Assembly (NCBI GenBank): GCA_031769625.1
Contig: JAUIMM010000636.1
Location: forward strand, 4,005,501-4,069,500
Reading direction: 5' to 3'
Origin: Taudactylus pleione
Lineage: Eukaryota > Chordata > Amphibia > Anura > Myobatrachidae
Length of the DNA: 64,000 bases
The notes below the pieces were generated by a model, which saw only the letters and a program-made list of their open reading frames with translations, made no database searches and was not told the origin of the DNA. The translations under genes were made by a program, and so were the position numbers. This document shows, in pieces, positions 9,841 to 22,240 of this stretch. Numbering within the stretch: the stretch's first letter is position 1; the number at the start of each line of letters is the position of its first letter.

Positions 9841-10599
9841 TTTTTTTTGCCTCCCCTGGCTCCTTCCTAGCTACTGTGTCTTCATCAGGGCATATTCATA
9901 GGTTCATGGGTGGCTGTCTCTCACTCTCTGTCTGCCTCAGACGTGACCCTACTCAGTCCCTGACTCCCTCCCCACTTTAGGCTGCTGCTAAGCAACAGGG
10001 CACATTGCTATCTCTGATTGACTCTCACTGTCTCAGAGAGCCACTCAGCATAGCCCTCAGCCCTGCAGCAGCAGCAGTCAGTCACTCACACAGCACAACA
10101 GTTTTTTCTGCAACTTGCTTCATTCCAAGCTTCAGTTTTAGATGGTATCTTGCTGTTTCAGCACCCTGGCCAGCTCCTATGCTTGGTGCAAGATTTTTTT
10201 CTGTCACTTGCTTTACTAAAATTGTGACTGCTCAGCTCCCTGTTGCCATAGATGAATTGTTCATACACCGAAACCTTCATTGACCAATGCTGTATAGAAT
10301 AGTAAATACCCCATCAAAATCCGTCTAGTGGTTCAAGAGATTTGCCCAAACAGACAGACCCCTAACCCAGGTACTTTATTATAAATATGTATGAGATGAC
10401 GCTATACAAATACAGAAATATATGAGAGAATATTGCTGTCACTTCACACTCACACAGTAAACCAGAATCTATACTAAATATTTAAGGAAAACAATGTCGA
10501 ATATACATACATATAGCCGAAACCACATAAAATACATTGAAAAAGCCGGATCCACATAAAATACACTGAAATAGCCAGATCCACATAAAAAGCTAGAAG
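9841..10599. other. Unclassified repeat-like sequence
   Basis: No gene was found. The segment TCCGTCTAGTGGTTCAAGAG followed by GCCCAAACAGACAGACCC near 10320-10370, then TTTATTATAAATATGTATGA, looks like the tail of an interspersed element, but I cannot name it. From 10500 to 10590 there are three short copies of a GCCGGATCCACATAAAATAC unit. Confidence 0.35.
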
Positions 10600-10890
10600 G
10601 AAGGGGAAGTGCAGGGAAGACTTTCTGGGCTAGGGGGGTAAAGGGCAGTGAAGGCTGACTGGACTAGGGGGGGGCACAGGGCAGAGAAGGCTGGCTGGAC
10701 TAAGGGGGCACAGGGAAGGCTGGCTGGACTGAGGTAGCACAGGGCAGGGAAGACTGGCTGGACTAGGGCACAGGGCAGGAAAGGCTGGCTGGACTAGGGG
10801 GGTACAGGGCAGGCAAGTCTGGCTAGAATAGGGAGGGGCACAGGGTAGGGAAGGCTGGCTGGACTATGGTGAGGCACAGGGCAAGGTCAG
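10600..10890. repeat. Minisatellite, unit about 40 bp
   Basis: About seven copies of a unit with the core GGAAGGCTGGCTGGACTAGG and GGGGCACAGGGCAG follow one another with variable G-runs. The array leads into an ACTTACCTGG motif and an inverted repeat, an arrangement seen in several non-autonomous elements of this window, although the ends of the host element were not found. Confidence 0.75.
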
Positions 10891-10943
10891 GAACTACTTA
10901 CCTGGTTTCTTCAAGCTGGCACAACTACTGGCAGCCAGCCAGG

Positions 10944-11090
10944 CATGGAGAAACAGTGCTGGCGGCATTTCAAATATGGCGCCAGTCGCTAGAGTTTGCG
11001 GACTGGCAGCCAATCAGGAACAGCTGCAGCAATTCGCTCGCAGCGGGCGCCATATTTGAAATGCCAACTGCACTGTTTCTCCCTGGCTGC
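10944..11090. repeat. Inverted repeat around GGCGCCATATTTGAAATG
   Basis: GGAGAAACAGTGCTGGCGG with CATTTCAAATATGGCGCC on the left is answered by GGCGCCATATTTGAAATGCC and CTGCACTGTTTCTCCCTGG on the right, with arms of about 42 bp and a spacer of about 60 bp. It is likely the core of a foldback-type DNA transposon that also contains the preceding minisatellite. Confidence 0.65.
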
Positions 11091-11473
11091 CAGTGCAATA
11101 CTTGCTGCCATTTGGGCCCCCCACTCTCTCTGGGCCCGGTACTCCAGTCCCAGCAGTGCCCCCGCTGGTGGTAGCCCTGGCTGGGGACAGCAATCTGCAG
11201 TACTAATTACCCTGCTGCAGGTGGTTTCTGTGAAATATCCTCCATTAGGCTTTTAGTGCATAGAAACAATTAATAAATATGCAGAAAATGCAGTTTCTAA
11301 AAAATTCATAAAAAGGCCCCTTAGAGACAGGGTATGTCTTGGTGCGGTTTGTGTGGATCCCTGCTGTTTACACCAAGCTAACGGCTCACATTTCAGAGGT
11401 GGCCAACTTACTTCACTTATACCATACAGAAAAGTGCTACACCTGTGGATGATCTTATCCTTGTAATTGTGAG

Positions 11474-11831
11474 CAGAGCCGTAGAGTGCCGGTCAGGGCC
11501 CCATCACTATCGTGGGGTGTGGCCTAATCACGGGAGGTTTGGCCATGCCCCCTTAGGAAAAAAACAACCTAATTGGGGTGCTGTGAGCCCCTCAGACCAG
11601 CGCAAATCCAGTGGGGGTCGTGATCAGTGTGATCGCCATCCCCCACAGGCAGAGGAGAGGAGACTGCAGCTGCTCAGCAACACCAGTCTTCCTGGTCTCC
11701 CACTACAGCCCAGGGGCTGCTGACAGATAAGAAGGAGAGGGTGGTGTCTGACCTGGGCCACCTACCAGGCCCCTCCAACAAGCCAGAGTCCGGGTAATTA
11801 GTACCTGTTCCCTCCCCTCTCAGCGCCCAGG
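11474..11831 (-). mobile_element. Small hAT-type element C, copy 2
   Basis: A perfect 8-bp duplication ATTGTGAG (11466-11473 and 11832-11839) brackets the element. It begins CAGAGCCGTAGAG and ends CCTCTCAGCGCCCAGG; inverted, the right end resembles the CAGGGGCGCCGAGAGG start of the copy at 3779. The interior GATCAGTGTGATCGCC and CACAGGCAGAGGAGAG segments are inverse counterparts of those in that copy, so the orientation is opposite. There is no coding capacity. Confidence 0.8.
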
Positions 11832-12211
11832 ATTGTGAGTTTGTATAATTTTAATGTTATACTGTATATGTCTACGGGTCAATGAGTTCTGGAGTTTCTA
11901 CATTTGGATGTTCATTGCTCTGTAAGAACTAGTGCTCACTGTGTTAGCCATTCACTTATGGAGCCACCAGCACCTGGTTATCACTCAGGGAGGAGAGATA
12001 CATTATAAAAAGTACCATGTGTTTAATATAAAATTGATTTATGAGTGCTATATGGTACAGGACTTGTGGTTTGATAGTTATTATGACATTTATTTGTACA
12101 ATGTTAGCTGTTTAATTAAAAATGTATCAAATTATGTGATAGTACATAGATCCTTCTTTACTTTCTACAGTATATCTGAATGCTATAGCACTGCATGTGT
12201 GCTGTAACAAA

Positions 12212-12607
12212 GGGCCTCATTCAGAGTTGTACATTGTTATGCAGCTGCTGCGACTTTATACCCAGCAGCTGTGCAATAATATGCTAATGCCGCAGGAGGT
12301 ATATTGTGTAAATAGATATCTCCTGCTGGCTTCTGTAAGGACGCAGCCACTGGATCACTTGTGTGAACATCGGCCATCTGAGTAACCTTCACACAACGGG
12401 GGCCAGTAAAGCTGCGTCGGAAAATGAGCCGGCATGCCCCCGATTTCTGAGACGCTAGCCATCGCCACCCGTGCCCCGTCCCCAACCTGCCATAGCATGT
12501 CAATCATGCTGTGACTTAGGGGGCACTGTGACTGATCGGTACAGATATTGCACATAAGCTGATCGGGAACCATCGGAGTTGTGTGTATAAAACTCTGAGT
12601 CAGGCCC
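12212..12607. mobile_element. Foldback MITE (GGGCCTNATTCAGAG ends)
   Basis: It starts GGGCCTCATTCAGAGTTGTA and ends ACTCTGAGTCAGGCCC. Near the left end the words GCAGCTGCTGCG, AATATGCTAATG and CGCAGGAGG match the short element at 34931-35085, which shows a common family. There is no transposase. The interior also includes a GGAGATATC-type inverted segment. Confidence 0.65.
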
Positions 12608-14060
12608 ATTGTTTGTTATTACCATGAGAGTATGAATCTACTGTTCTCAGGCTTATGCATTCCCCAAATCAATGCAAGATAGAGAACCCCCACCTATTAC
12701 ATGGCGCAGAGCACAAAACATGTTGGAAAGTTAAACAAGTTTGTTTGTACAGGTATCCAACTACCCAACCATTAACAGCCTTTGCAATACATTATTGTAT
12801 ATTGTGCATTACTCGTCTATCTATTCTATTTGCAAAATACATTAATAATGTTTTTTTTTTTTTTTTTGTGTCATTTAACTAAACTAAATTGAATATATAA
12901 TGGGTGTTATGGTAACCATAGAATTTACTTTTGACTGCAAATTTGGTTGTTAACGACCAAATTGCCCCAAAATTGCTGCATGTGGTACTAGAGCAATACT
13001 GTAGTCCAGTTTCAAAACACATAAGACGTATGTTAGACAGAAAGAAGTTGATTCTGACAGATGGTAAATATTGTCAGCTGATGATCATTTTATAACCCAC
13101 CCACTCAATGGTAGGCCATGCTCAAGTTATCCAACCACCTATGTGATTACAAAACTGATCTGATCATTCACCATTTATGCTGAGCATCCTGAATGCAACG
13201 CCTGTGAGGTGCTTTACTCATTCATCACTGAGGAACACTAGAAGTAATAATCTTATCATATAGCACAGCTGCCTTGTTCTTAGAGACTACAGCAATACAA
13301 TGTGATATTGCTTTTATACTAATACTTATTTGTAAACCATAGTTAATTTGTTCTTGTTTACATAAGTAATTTGATTATTATGACATATTTTTTACTCAAA
13401 AGCTCCTATGAGACTTACTTACAAGGTTATATATGGATATACATAGGCTAAGTATCGTTAATAAATTATGCATTCTGTCCTTTCCTGGAGTAATATATGA
13501 TATTCAGCATTTTGGGAGATCTTCAGAAACAATTCCTTTGGATACGATACCACTGACAGTGGTATTACTGTAATTTATATTTTATCCAAAACACATCCTA
13601 ACTGATCCCTCCAGTACACATTAACAGCTTGATGCCTCTGGGCAGATAGTTATGTAAAAAAAATCCTTTGTTTTTTATTTTATGTTTGCCAAGAAAAGTT
13701 TTATTACACAACATTTTTATTATATTGCAGTGTGCATTTTATTCTAAGTTTACTGTGACTTTTAGAGAAAAATAAAAAGCAAAGCTGAATACATATGTAC
13801 AGTATTACTGATCTTTTGTCTTATAAACATTTCTAACTGTTAAGAAATATGATCTCAGCTTACCATTTGCACAATAGTTACTGCTGATTCTGAGTCAGAC
13901 GCAGGTTGCTGTACAGTAGTTGCAGGCAGCTGTGGAAGCCTGATTAACTACCTTATGCTTATGTGAGATTCCGTAGGTCCAATATCTATGCGTCAGAAAG
14001 CGGGAAGCCGCGACAACCACAGAATTTACTCCCTAGCTGCTGCAACGACATCATCATTAG
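12608..14060. other. AT-rich stretch without recognised features
   Basis: No coding frame, array or terminal repeat was found. A T-run is at 12849-12866. The composition resembles unique intergenic DNA. Confidence 0.4.
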
Positions 14061-14068
14061 TATCAGCA

Positions 14069-15257
14069 AAGGCTCGGACTGGGCCACCAGGGACTCGTTG
14101 AAATCCCTGGTGGGCCCCAGTGATTTGTAGCCCCACCAGTGGCGTCCCCTTGCACCCGGGTGTCACCCGCCGAGGGTAGATAGCAAGGTGCAGACTCCCC
14201 CTCAGTGACAGGAGCCAGGTGCTGCACTGTATAATAAGTGCAACACTCGGCTCCTGACAACTGTGAGGGAGCCGGCTGGCACTGCACACAATGCAGTCCG
14301 CACCTCCGGCACCCTCCTGCCCCCAGTAATAACGGGAACACTGGAGTTCGGCTGCAAAGCCACGCCCCCTTCCCATGAGGGCACGACCTCGTGCGCAAGG
14401 TCACGTCCCCTTTTCAGCGGCTCGCGGCTTCGCCGCGTTCATAGCATCCCTCCCCACACAGGGGGCTGGCTGGATGCACATAAGGGGGGCTGGTTGGACG
14501 CACATATTGGGGGGGCGTGGCTGGACACAGAAGGGGGCAGGCTTGATATTTTTGGGCAAAATATTTGTTTTAGGAATAATGCAGCAGGGGAGGGGGGGGC
14601 TGCCGATTCCTGGGCACCACAATTTCTGATCGCAGCCCTGCCACTACCTATCTGCACTATCCACCTGACCTCTCCATCTACACTATCCACCTGACCTCTC
14701 CATCTACACTATCCACCTGACCTCTCCATCTACACTATCCACCTGACCTCTCCATCTACACTATCCACCTGACCTCTCCATCTACACTATCCACTTGACC
14801 TCTCCATACTCACCACTACCTAAATGCACTATCCTTACCAAACACTATCTCTCTGCACTACCTCACTGACCTCTCCATACTCACCACTAGCTATCTGCAC
14901 TATCCCCCTGAACCCTCTATTCCACTGTACTACCCCTCTGACACCTCCATACTCACCACTATCAAAATGCACTACCGTCCTGACCCCTCCTTACCAAACA
15001 CTATCTCTCTGCACTACGCCCCTGTCCCTTCCATATTCACCAGTACCACTGTGCACTATTCCCTGGACCCTTCCATACCAAACACTACCTCTCTGCAGTC
15101 TGTACTATCCCCTGGCTCCTCTGCCGCCATGACTTCTTCATGCCCACCACAACCTCCCTTTCCCACACTGCCATGCACTGGAGTAGTGTGTGTGTATAAA
15201 TATATATATCTATTATTGCATTCCCCTGTGGGCCCTTCATGCTCCAGTACACCACTG
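14069..15257. mobile_element. hAT-type element D carrying a minisatellite
   Basis: The left end AAGGCTCGGACTGGGCC and the inverted right end CAGTGGTGTACTGGAGC align without gaps at most positions, and the remembered consensus for this element type is CAGGGCCGGACTGGGCC. The 8-bp flanks TATCAGCA (14061-14068) and TATCAGTA (15258-15265) match at 7 positions. The 1.19-kb body has a GC-rich left half with GGGGGCTGGCTGGA-like short repeats and a tandem array on the right. There is no transposase. Confidence 0.7.
14650..15115. repeat. Minisatellite with 26-bp unit, degenerating rightwards
   Basis: Six near-perfect copies of a 26-bp unit (ATCCACCTGACCTCTCCATC core) span 14650-14805. The array continues as longer mixed units built from CACTATCTCTCTGCACTAC and CCATACTCACCACTA to about 15115. 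The homogeneous left part suggests recent expansion. Confidence 0.8.
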
Positions 15258-16771
15258 TATCAGTACTTTCACCAGCCCTATGCTAGGTGCAAGAGATACG
15301 TCTGACTCAGACTTCCTTCCTTATACACAACTCAGAATCACATGGAGCTTTGGATACATGCCCATGACATTCCCATGACACTCCCACAACTCCTGCAGTT
15401 CCATGTGCTGGCATTGTTCTCGCCCCAAAAATGCACAATTTCACAGAAAGCCGGCCAAGTTTCGGTCTACTCAATATGACATACGGATGTAAATATGCCA
15501 AATTTTGCATCTGTGCAGGAGCTATATGCTACAACTCACCATTTGCCACCATGCCCCAGAGTGTGTGAAAATCTTTATGTGAGATAGCTCTAGTGAGTCA
15601 GGTTGTAAAACCCGTTTTGTGCTTATGACCGATATTTAAAAGGTTTTACGACCTGACTCTTTGTAAAATAAATCCTTAGGTGCTAATTTACCGTATAAAA
15701 CGCATTTGTTGTTTCCTTAATCATAGGAAAAGCACAATTTGTGTAGTAGTCATGATGACGGATATTATAAGCTCTTTGTTCATAGTCACAAGTGATTGTG
15801 ATGCTAAATGTGGCTTTGTTATTGTTATTTTGCATCTTTTTATGATATATAATTAGTAAGAAATGGATACATTAACAGTGAAATTAAGGAATCCATGTTA
15901 ATCCATTTATAAAAGTGATTGAATGAATGTGATCTAATGCAAGCAAATGCATTTAGAAAAAAAATATTGTTGATATAATTGTAAGGAAAGCAAACCTTAG
16001 CACCAGCTGAAAAGCTACACAGACATGCAGGAGGTTCATTAATAACACATTTAGGTATCATAGAAATAAATATACTTATATACAACAATAATTGAGATTC
16101 TCACATTAAATAATAATTTCACACAAAACTTTAAACTCAGTTTTGTGCATGTATTAAATGTAATGAAACATATAACTTGTGTTCTGACACAACCGAACCG
16201 GCTGTTCCCCCAACGGCTTGCTCCCCCCAGCAGCATATTGGGGATGTACACACTGCCAGTATAAAGACGGCATCTGTAGTGATCCAGCAATCTGTGTTTT
16301 CTATGCCCCTGGTGTGTGGATGCAAGATATAGCGAGGTACAACTTGATTTCAATTTGTTGGCCAGCGTCTCTATACACGGCTGGATTATTCTCAAAGCTG
16401 TGCATAGATGGACAGGATGGCAAATTATAGTACTATGTAATGTCCACTAGCAGCACAGCACATAGTACACTATAACAGATATATAGATAGAGAAAGCCTC
16501 TAAATATTAAAGTTATTTGTTTATGTTGCCCGGGAATGGCTAACAGAGCTGTTGTACCCAATGCAGAGAGCACAGCATAGTGGAGCAGCAACCCAGGACA
16601 ATGATGCCTACTTATATAAAGGCATGGCTAAAACCACAGAAGGAAATTACAAACAGCTATAAAGATAAATTCATTAAATTAATGAAAACTGCATAAGGGC
16701 ACATAGAGACCAATATATAGAAATCATCTGCAGGTGGAAACCCCTTCAAAACGGACACTGCAAGTGTATCA
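15258..16771. other. Mostly unique AT-rich DNA with one small hairpin
   Basis: The only structure seen is an inverted pair AGTCAGGTTGTAAAACC and GGTTTTACGACCTGACT at about 15597-15655. No gene or long repeat was found. Confidence 0.4.
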
Positions 16772-16941
16772 GGGGTCTATTTACTAAGCTGTGTTAGGAG
16801 ATAAAGTGGGCAGAGATAAGGTACCAGCCAATCAGCTCCTAACTGTCATTTTTCAAACACAGCCTGTGAGATGACAGTTGATTGGCTGGTACCTTACCTC
16901 CATTCACTTTATCTCCTAACACAGCTTAGTAAATAGACTCC
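16772..16941. mobile_element. Foldback MITE, GGGGTCTATTTACTAAG ends
   Basis: The left arm GGGGTCTATTTACTAAGC leads into TGTGTTAGGAGATAAAGT and GGTACCAGCCAATCA; the whole series returns inverted on the right to GCTTAGTAAATAGACTCC. The arms are about 70 bp in a 170-bp element. The 3-bp flanks differ (TCA and AAA). The design is like the 47550-47710 element, whose TAA flanks fit PIF/Harbinger. Confidence 0.75.
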
Positions 16942-18206
16942 AAAGTCTCTTCAGCAAAAATAAAAATAAACAACTAGCATACCTGTGACCTATAAATTAA
17001 ACATGTGCAGCTTACAGTTTATATTATGTCTGATATACAACTGTCAGAAATAGTTGAAATATTTAGGAGAGTGTGTTCCTTCAATGGAATGACAAATAGC
17101 GGTGCAGCAAACATTTCAGACTTGCATCCTCGTTAACAATTTACATTATGTATTTTTACTTAAAATAACATTTTGTCGTTAGTCACAATGTTTACTGCAT
17201 ACCTTCAGTTCTTTCTCAGGCACTAACAAATATTTCATTTGAGCTGTAGTTTTGCATTGCAGAGTTCTGATTTGCTCTAGGAGTTCACATGACATTGGCC
17301 AACATTCATTCAGTGGAAGCACTTAAATATTTTACTTGTTAATCAAAGTGTGTATGTAGACTGGAAACCTCTCCTTAGTCCTTAATAATAAGGTCAATGT
17401 TCTGAAAAAAGAAAGGGGACTCCCCTCTTTCAAATAAGGGTACCCCAAAGTTTATTGAACCCAATAAGACTTTTTAATGATTTCTGCAGTGTAGGGGATA
17501 TTCTCTGGTGATCACACATAATCTCCAGAGAACAATAATTTGAAAGATGCACTTCCCTCTTTCAAACTAGGGTACCACTGACACTGTGGGTGCCAGGATT
17601 CTGGAGATAGGGTGTTTATTGTCCTCCCCATCCTTTTTGTCTTTACAATTAACTGTAGTGTAGTGGCTTGGAGGGACAGGGCTTGAAGACATCTCCCAGT
17701 GGCAGAATTTAGCTGTAGTTTTTCCCCACTCTGAACCCATGCAGTACTGGGAACGAGTGGATGACCACTTCTATTATATGTGTGGTGTCTCTGAGGTTTT
17801 CAGTGGGTTTTGCGCTTTAGTAAATCTGTGGCTAGCAAAACTGCTGAAAAACGCCAGTTACTAAATATAACCCTACGGGATCAATTCATTATCGGCCTCT
17901 TTCCACGAGTGCGGCGGTGGATCATAATTACCAGAGTAATTCAGTATTGCTCTGGTGCAGGGACAGCTGCTCTGAAAAGCAGTTGTCTCTGCGATCCCCT
18001 AACACTCCTACCTCAGTAGCAGTGTTACTTTCTGGATGGTGCAGACCTTCTGTGCATGCGTGACATAAGGTCTTGCTGTACAGAGGCAGCGGAGGGATCC
18101 ACTTGGATCTTTCTTTACAACCCTGGAACTTCTTCCCATAGGAAGGAATAGGGTGGTGGGAATCAGCTCCATCTGAAGCTGGTGTTGATTCTTGGAAGCA
18201 AACATC
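16942..18206. other. Intergenic DNA with short local repeats
   Basis: CCCTCTTTCAAATAAGGGTACC at about 17424-17445 recurs as CCCTCTTTCAAACTAGGGTACC at about 17553-17574 (20 of 22 matching), with TCTCTGGTGATCACACATAA and an inverted CTCCAGAGAA nearby. No class can be assigned and no gene is seen. Confidence 0.35.
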
Positions 18207-18524
18207 TAAAGCTGGGTACACTCTAAATTACGTGCGTACCCAGCGATGCAACATATGACCCGGTTGCCGACAGTTCGGCATATCGGGCAGTCCATACACA
18301 CTGGGCGATCCGGTGCCCCCGTCGCATATTCCTACATGGAATCGTCAGCCGCATTGCTGATTTTACTGCATGTACAAAAGATCAGGCGATGTGGCTGAAG
18401 AGCCCATGGGAGTGTGTACTACATTATGTAGTGCATACACACTGCACGATATTAACGATTAGTCATTCCGATGCGTCAGAAACGGCCAAATCGTTAACAA
18501 TATTGTGTAGTGTGTACTCAGCTT
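18207..18524. mobile_element. Foldback MITE with AAAGCTGGGTACAC ends
   Basis: The left end TAAAGCTGGGTACACTCT and right end AGTGTGTACTCAGCTTTA are inverted repeats. The interior carries several GTGTGTAC-type and CACACTG words and a GATTAACGAT-type inverted pair. A relative with the same ends is at 56450-56763. There is no transposase, and the target duplication is ambiguous (TAAA on both sides is possible). Confidence 0.65.
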
Positions 18525-18829
18525 TAAACTTTTAGTTTTTTGCAGTTTGCTGAATATTATTTGGCCCTATCATCAGCCCACTAATCATGTATTATCGCGT
18601 TTCCGCATGTGTAATGTGCCCATAATTAATAATGGATAGGCCCCTAAATGAGATAATAATACAGTATTAGGTGACAGGTTCAGCTGTTTCAATGGCGTTA
18701 CACTATGAAATAGAAAGAAACGATAACCACTATTTCTGGCAAACTGTGGACCAAAATGTCTGACAAACATAAGTTTATGCTTAAGTTAGAGAAAAGCTTA
18801 TATAGTATTTGTTACACATTGCACTTAGA

Positions 18830-19149
18830 CCCACTGTGCAAGCGCTGTGCGATGGTGGGCCAGTGCGCATGCACACGACGGAGCCGGCTCCGTCGTGCGC
18901 ATGTGCGAGACCCGGATAGCGACGGGCACTCCGTCACTCCAGGTCTCGCAACAAAGGGGGCATGCTGTCGATGTTGAGTGACAGCATGCCCCCTTTGGTG
19001 GGTGGGCCGGGGGAGTGGCTGCCCAAACGGAGGCGTTCCCATGTGAAAGCAGCTATGCGAGCGGCCAGGAGGCCGTTCTAAAAAATAAAAAGACCGGCCC
19101 TGATTCAGAGCGAGTGCTCTGTCAGAGCGACCAGCTCTGAATCAGGCCC
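18830..19149 (-). mobile_element. Truncated MITE of the GGCCTGATTCAGA group
   Basis: The right end GCTCTGAATCAGGCCC and the preceding GCGGCCAGGAGGCC segment match, in reverse, the left part of the element at 30130-30575. The core with AGTGACAGCATGCCCCCTTT and CAAACGGAGGCGTTCCCA is shared with it and with 36022-36523. The left end is less certain. A second inverted pair, GGAGCCGGCTCC with GCGCATGC flanks, sits at about 18865-18905. Confidence 0.55.
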
Positions 19150-19974
19150 TCAATCTTACAATTACAATACAAAGCATAGAAAAAAAATGCAAATTTAAAG
19201 TTTTATATATATATTTTTAGTACCGTCCACCTGTTAAGTAACTTATTAGGCATCACAATGTGACTGAAGAGCTATTTTGTAATTATATGTTTTTGTTCTT
19301 TAGCAGTTGGGTATCTCAACAATTCTACATAGTTCATCCTCAGAGTCTGGTTAATTACTGAGATAGGTAATTACAGTAATTGAAACATGTCTGTTGTCTA
19401 GCAAAGCAGTATGCATGTCAAACTATGAGTAAGTAGCAGCATGGTACCATCTAAATAACTTTTGAAAATAATCTTGAGCCAGATGTTCTTAAATGGATTT
19501 TACAGGGTCAAATTCTATAGTGCTCATTCGTGCATAGAAGAGAAGCAGTGGGACATGAAATATAGCACAGAAAGGTTTTAAAATAATTGATTTGCTAATC
19601 AATGTGGAGACCTGATGACAATTCTATAATTATAAAGGGCCTGCAAATATTCTTTAAATACATAACTATGTTAACCTGTTTTTAGCTAGATTGGTAGTAA
19701 CATATCACCTGAAGGGCCAGAGATCTGGATCTACAAACAGGGGTAACTTGCTGCCAATATCCCATTTCATGGCTGTGGTGCTGGATGCTACAGTAGTCGA
19801 TGTTTCCCAGTGTAGACCTTACAAATTTATCATTCAGAGACTGGAAAGCAGTCACTCTTATCAAGCATACCATATAATTTACAAGTGATGTTGATTACAG
19901 TAAAGCTATCAAAAATAATACACTTTTTAAAAATGATAATGGACAGTGTTTTAGACCACGCCTGACACTATCAG
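19150..19974. other. AT-rich stretch without recognised features
   Basis: No supported gene, array or terminal repeat. The frames at 19682-19888 are short and overlap on both strands, which argues against coding. Confidence 0.4.
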
Positions 19975-19977
19975 TTA

Positions 19978-20410
19978 TACCCCTTTTCCACCTAAATTCC
20001 GGGTCTGACCCGGAGTTGGAACAAAGTTCCTATCCGGATCAGACCCGGGATTTTGCCGGCGCCGACTCGGGATATTCCCGAGTCAGCGCCGCTCACACCG
20101 CAGTCGGGTCTGCATAGACCCGGCTTTTGCGGAGTGAAAGTGGTCGCTTGGAGATGACGTCATCTCCAAGCGCCACTGAAGCCGGACCAATCGGCCGGCT
20201 AGCAGCGCACTCCAGGTCATCGTGACCCGGAGTGCGCTGTTCTCACACCAGGGTTTCACGGGCTACGCCTGTGTTAAACCCTGCTAGTTACCTGGGTTGG
20301 ATTGCCGGGTCACTCGACCCGGCGATCCAACTCTCTCCCCTTTTACACCAGGGAGCTGCCCGGGTTAACCCTTCAAAAACCCGGGTTTTAGCTCCGGTGT
20401 AAAAGGGGTA
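19978..20410. mobile_element. Harbinger-like MITE rich in palindromes
   Basis: It begins TACCCCTTTTCCACC and ends GGTGTAAAAGGGGTA, flanked on both sides by TTA (19975-19977, 20411-20413), as expected for PIF/Harbinger. The GC-rich interior holds several strong palindromes: GACTCGGGATATTCCCGAGTC, a 28-bp perfect palindrome at 20145-20172 centred on TGACGTCA, and GGGTCACTCGACCC. There is no coding frame. Confidence 0.8.
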
Positions 20411-20413
20411 TTA

Positions 20414-21029
20414 GTGATCCTAGGCAATTTGCTACGGTGCCAGTGATTAGGGGGCACTTACTTTAAAATATTGACTTGGTGTCACTTTTTAATTATTTTT
20501 ATTTTCACCATGGCACCCACAAACTATGTGATGCTGATGACATCTAGGTCTCCTCCTTGTTTTAATTATGTGGATGTGAGGTCACAGCCCAGTGTCTCAT
20601 TCCAGAGGGGAGAAGATGCTTTCCTACTCCCACCCACATAAGGTAAGAAGCATGGGAGAGCACGTAATTAGGGAGGGCATAGAATGTACCCACTGACCCT
20701 GTTTGAGACTCACTAATTTTAGGGTCTTGCATTACCTCTGAAAGGTGGGTTTAAAATGTACACTTGCTAAACTGGAGAATGTTCAAGCGGTGACCTTATT
20801 CATTCAGCAATTTGAAATCTATTGCCCAGATTGTTTGGGGTTTACCAGGTACATATTTTAAAATAATTTGGAGCATTGTGTCTAAAATTTACTAAATTAC
20901 ATTGCAAATGTCCCCATGCCACACCCTCATTGCCCCTAGCATGCTCATTTATTTCTATTTTATGCTAAACTGTATAGTTGCATCTGGTACAGTAACTTTA
21001 GGGGATGGTGCACTGGTCTATATTATTAT
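20414..21029. other. Intergenic DNA without recognised features
   Basis: A GGTGCCAGTGATTAGGGGGC segment near 20437 looks like part of a decayed transposon end. Otherwise no gene or repeat could be supported. Confidence 0.35.
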
Positions 21030-21224
21030 TAGTAGTAGTAGTATCTTTTTATTTATATGGTGCCACTGAGTGGCCATAGCTCTGTACAGTTAAAAATGGA
21101 AATATTACAATGATACACAAACAATTCACTGTAAAAAGATTTAAACAGACAGAACAGGGTAAAATAAAGCACTGAAATATATAGAAAACTGAGTATTAAA
21201 CTGAGGAAGCCCACTGGAGACTAA
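21030..21224 (-). repeat. LINE 3'-tail-like repeat, antisense (left part)
   Basis: TTTTTATTTATATGGTGCCACTGA followed by GCTCTGTACAG is the inverse of the TGTACAGCGCTG...GGCGCTATATAAATAAA tail common to CR1/L2-type LINEs in amphibians and fish. It is interrupted at 21224 by the MITE that follows, and probably continues at 22119-22240, where GACAGCTTACAGCATTGGGG has the same flavour. No coding part is retained. Confidence 0.45.
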
Positions 21225-22118
21225 GGGCTCTATTTATTAACATTATTTTTACTAAAATAAAGTGAAAAAGGGTGTTTTCACACCCTTTTCACATTATTTT
21301 AGTTTCACCTGTAGTTATTACAGGGCAATTGGAGTAGAATTAGTAAAATTCTACTCCAACCCCTAGTATCACTTATTTTTAGTAAAGCAGATCGCATTTC
21401 CCATAATTGTAATGGGAAATGTGATCCGACCAGAGTTACTAAAAATAAATTGTAAAAAAATACCGGGGGTAGCCCTGTGATAATAATGCCACCTGGAGGT
21501 GGCGTTATCCAGGGTCTCCCCCGGTTACCGGGCTCCCACTCTGCTCTAACGGGGAGAGCAGAGGCAAGAGCCGGTACCAGTAATCAGCTATGTGGTCTAA
21601 ACAGACCGCAAGCTGATTGCTGTAAAAAAAAGAAAAAAAAAATTGAAACATTTTTTTTTTTTACTTACCTGAATCCATGGACCGGTGATCGGGCCTCCGG
21701 TGATGGCTCCTCTCCGGTCAGCTGGTCTCCCATAGTGCACTGCGGCCCGGTCATCAGGTGATCGGGTCCCAGTGCAGTATGGGAGATCACCTGATCGGGA
21801 AGCCCGGAGAAGATCACCGGAGGCCAGGAGGATGCAGGTAAGTGTAATGAAGGGAGGGGGGGGGTCGCGGGGGTCCGCGATCGCGGGGGGGCGGGGCTTA
21901 GCATCGGTGGGGGTAGCAGCGACGCTGTATTTTTACCGAAAATACCGCGACTAGAGTGCGGATGGGATCCGCAGGGACAGAGCTTTATCACAAGCTCTGT
22001 CCCTGCAAGGGATTTATGGTAAATCCCTGTGATATTGCCTGAATTCGCAATGCAAATTCACTCGGTAATATCACACTACAATCCGCATTCAATATGCGGA
22101 TTGTAGTAAATAGAGCCC
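21225..22118. mobile_element. Harbinger-like MITE, 894 bp
   Basis: GGGCTCTATTTATTAA at the left and GTAGTAAATAGAGCCC at the right are inverted ends, flanked by TAA at 21222-21224 and 22119-22121. A second inverted pair of about 50 bp surrounds the centre: ACTTACCTGAATCC with GGACCGGTGATCGGGCCTCC at 21663-21700 is mirrored by GGAGGCC and GGATGCAGGTAAGTG at 21820-21842. Perfect splice-donor words thus point outwards on both strands. There is no transposase. Confidence 0.8.
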
Positions 22119-22240
22119 TAAGCGAGAACAATAGGCTGAATAGCCCTGGCTGTGACAGCTTACAGCATTGGGGAATGGATTTATAACTAGGAGGTGAACT
22201 CAGAAGAGATGAAGAAGGAGGGCTGAAATATATTTGCCTA

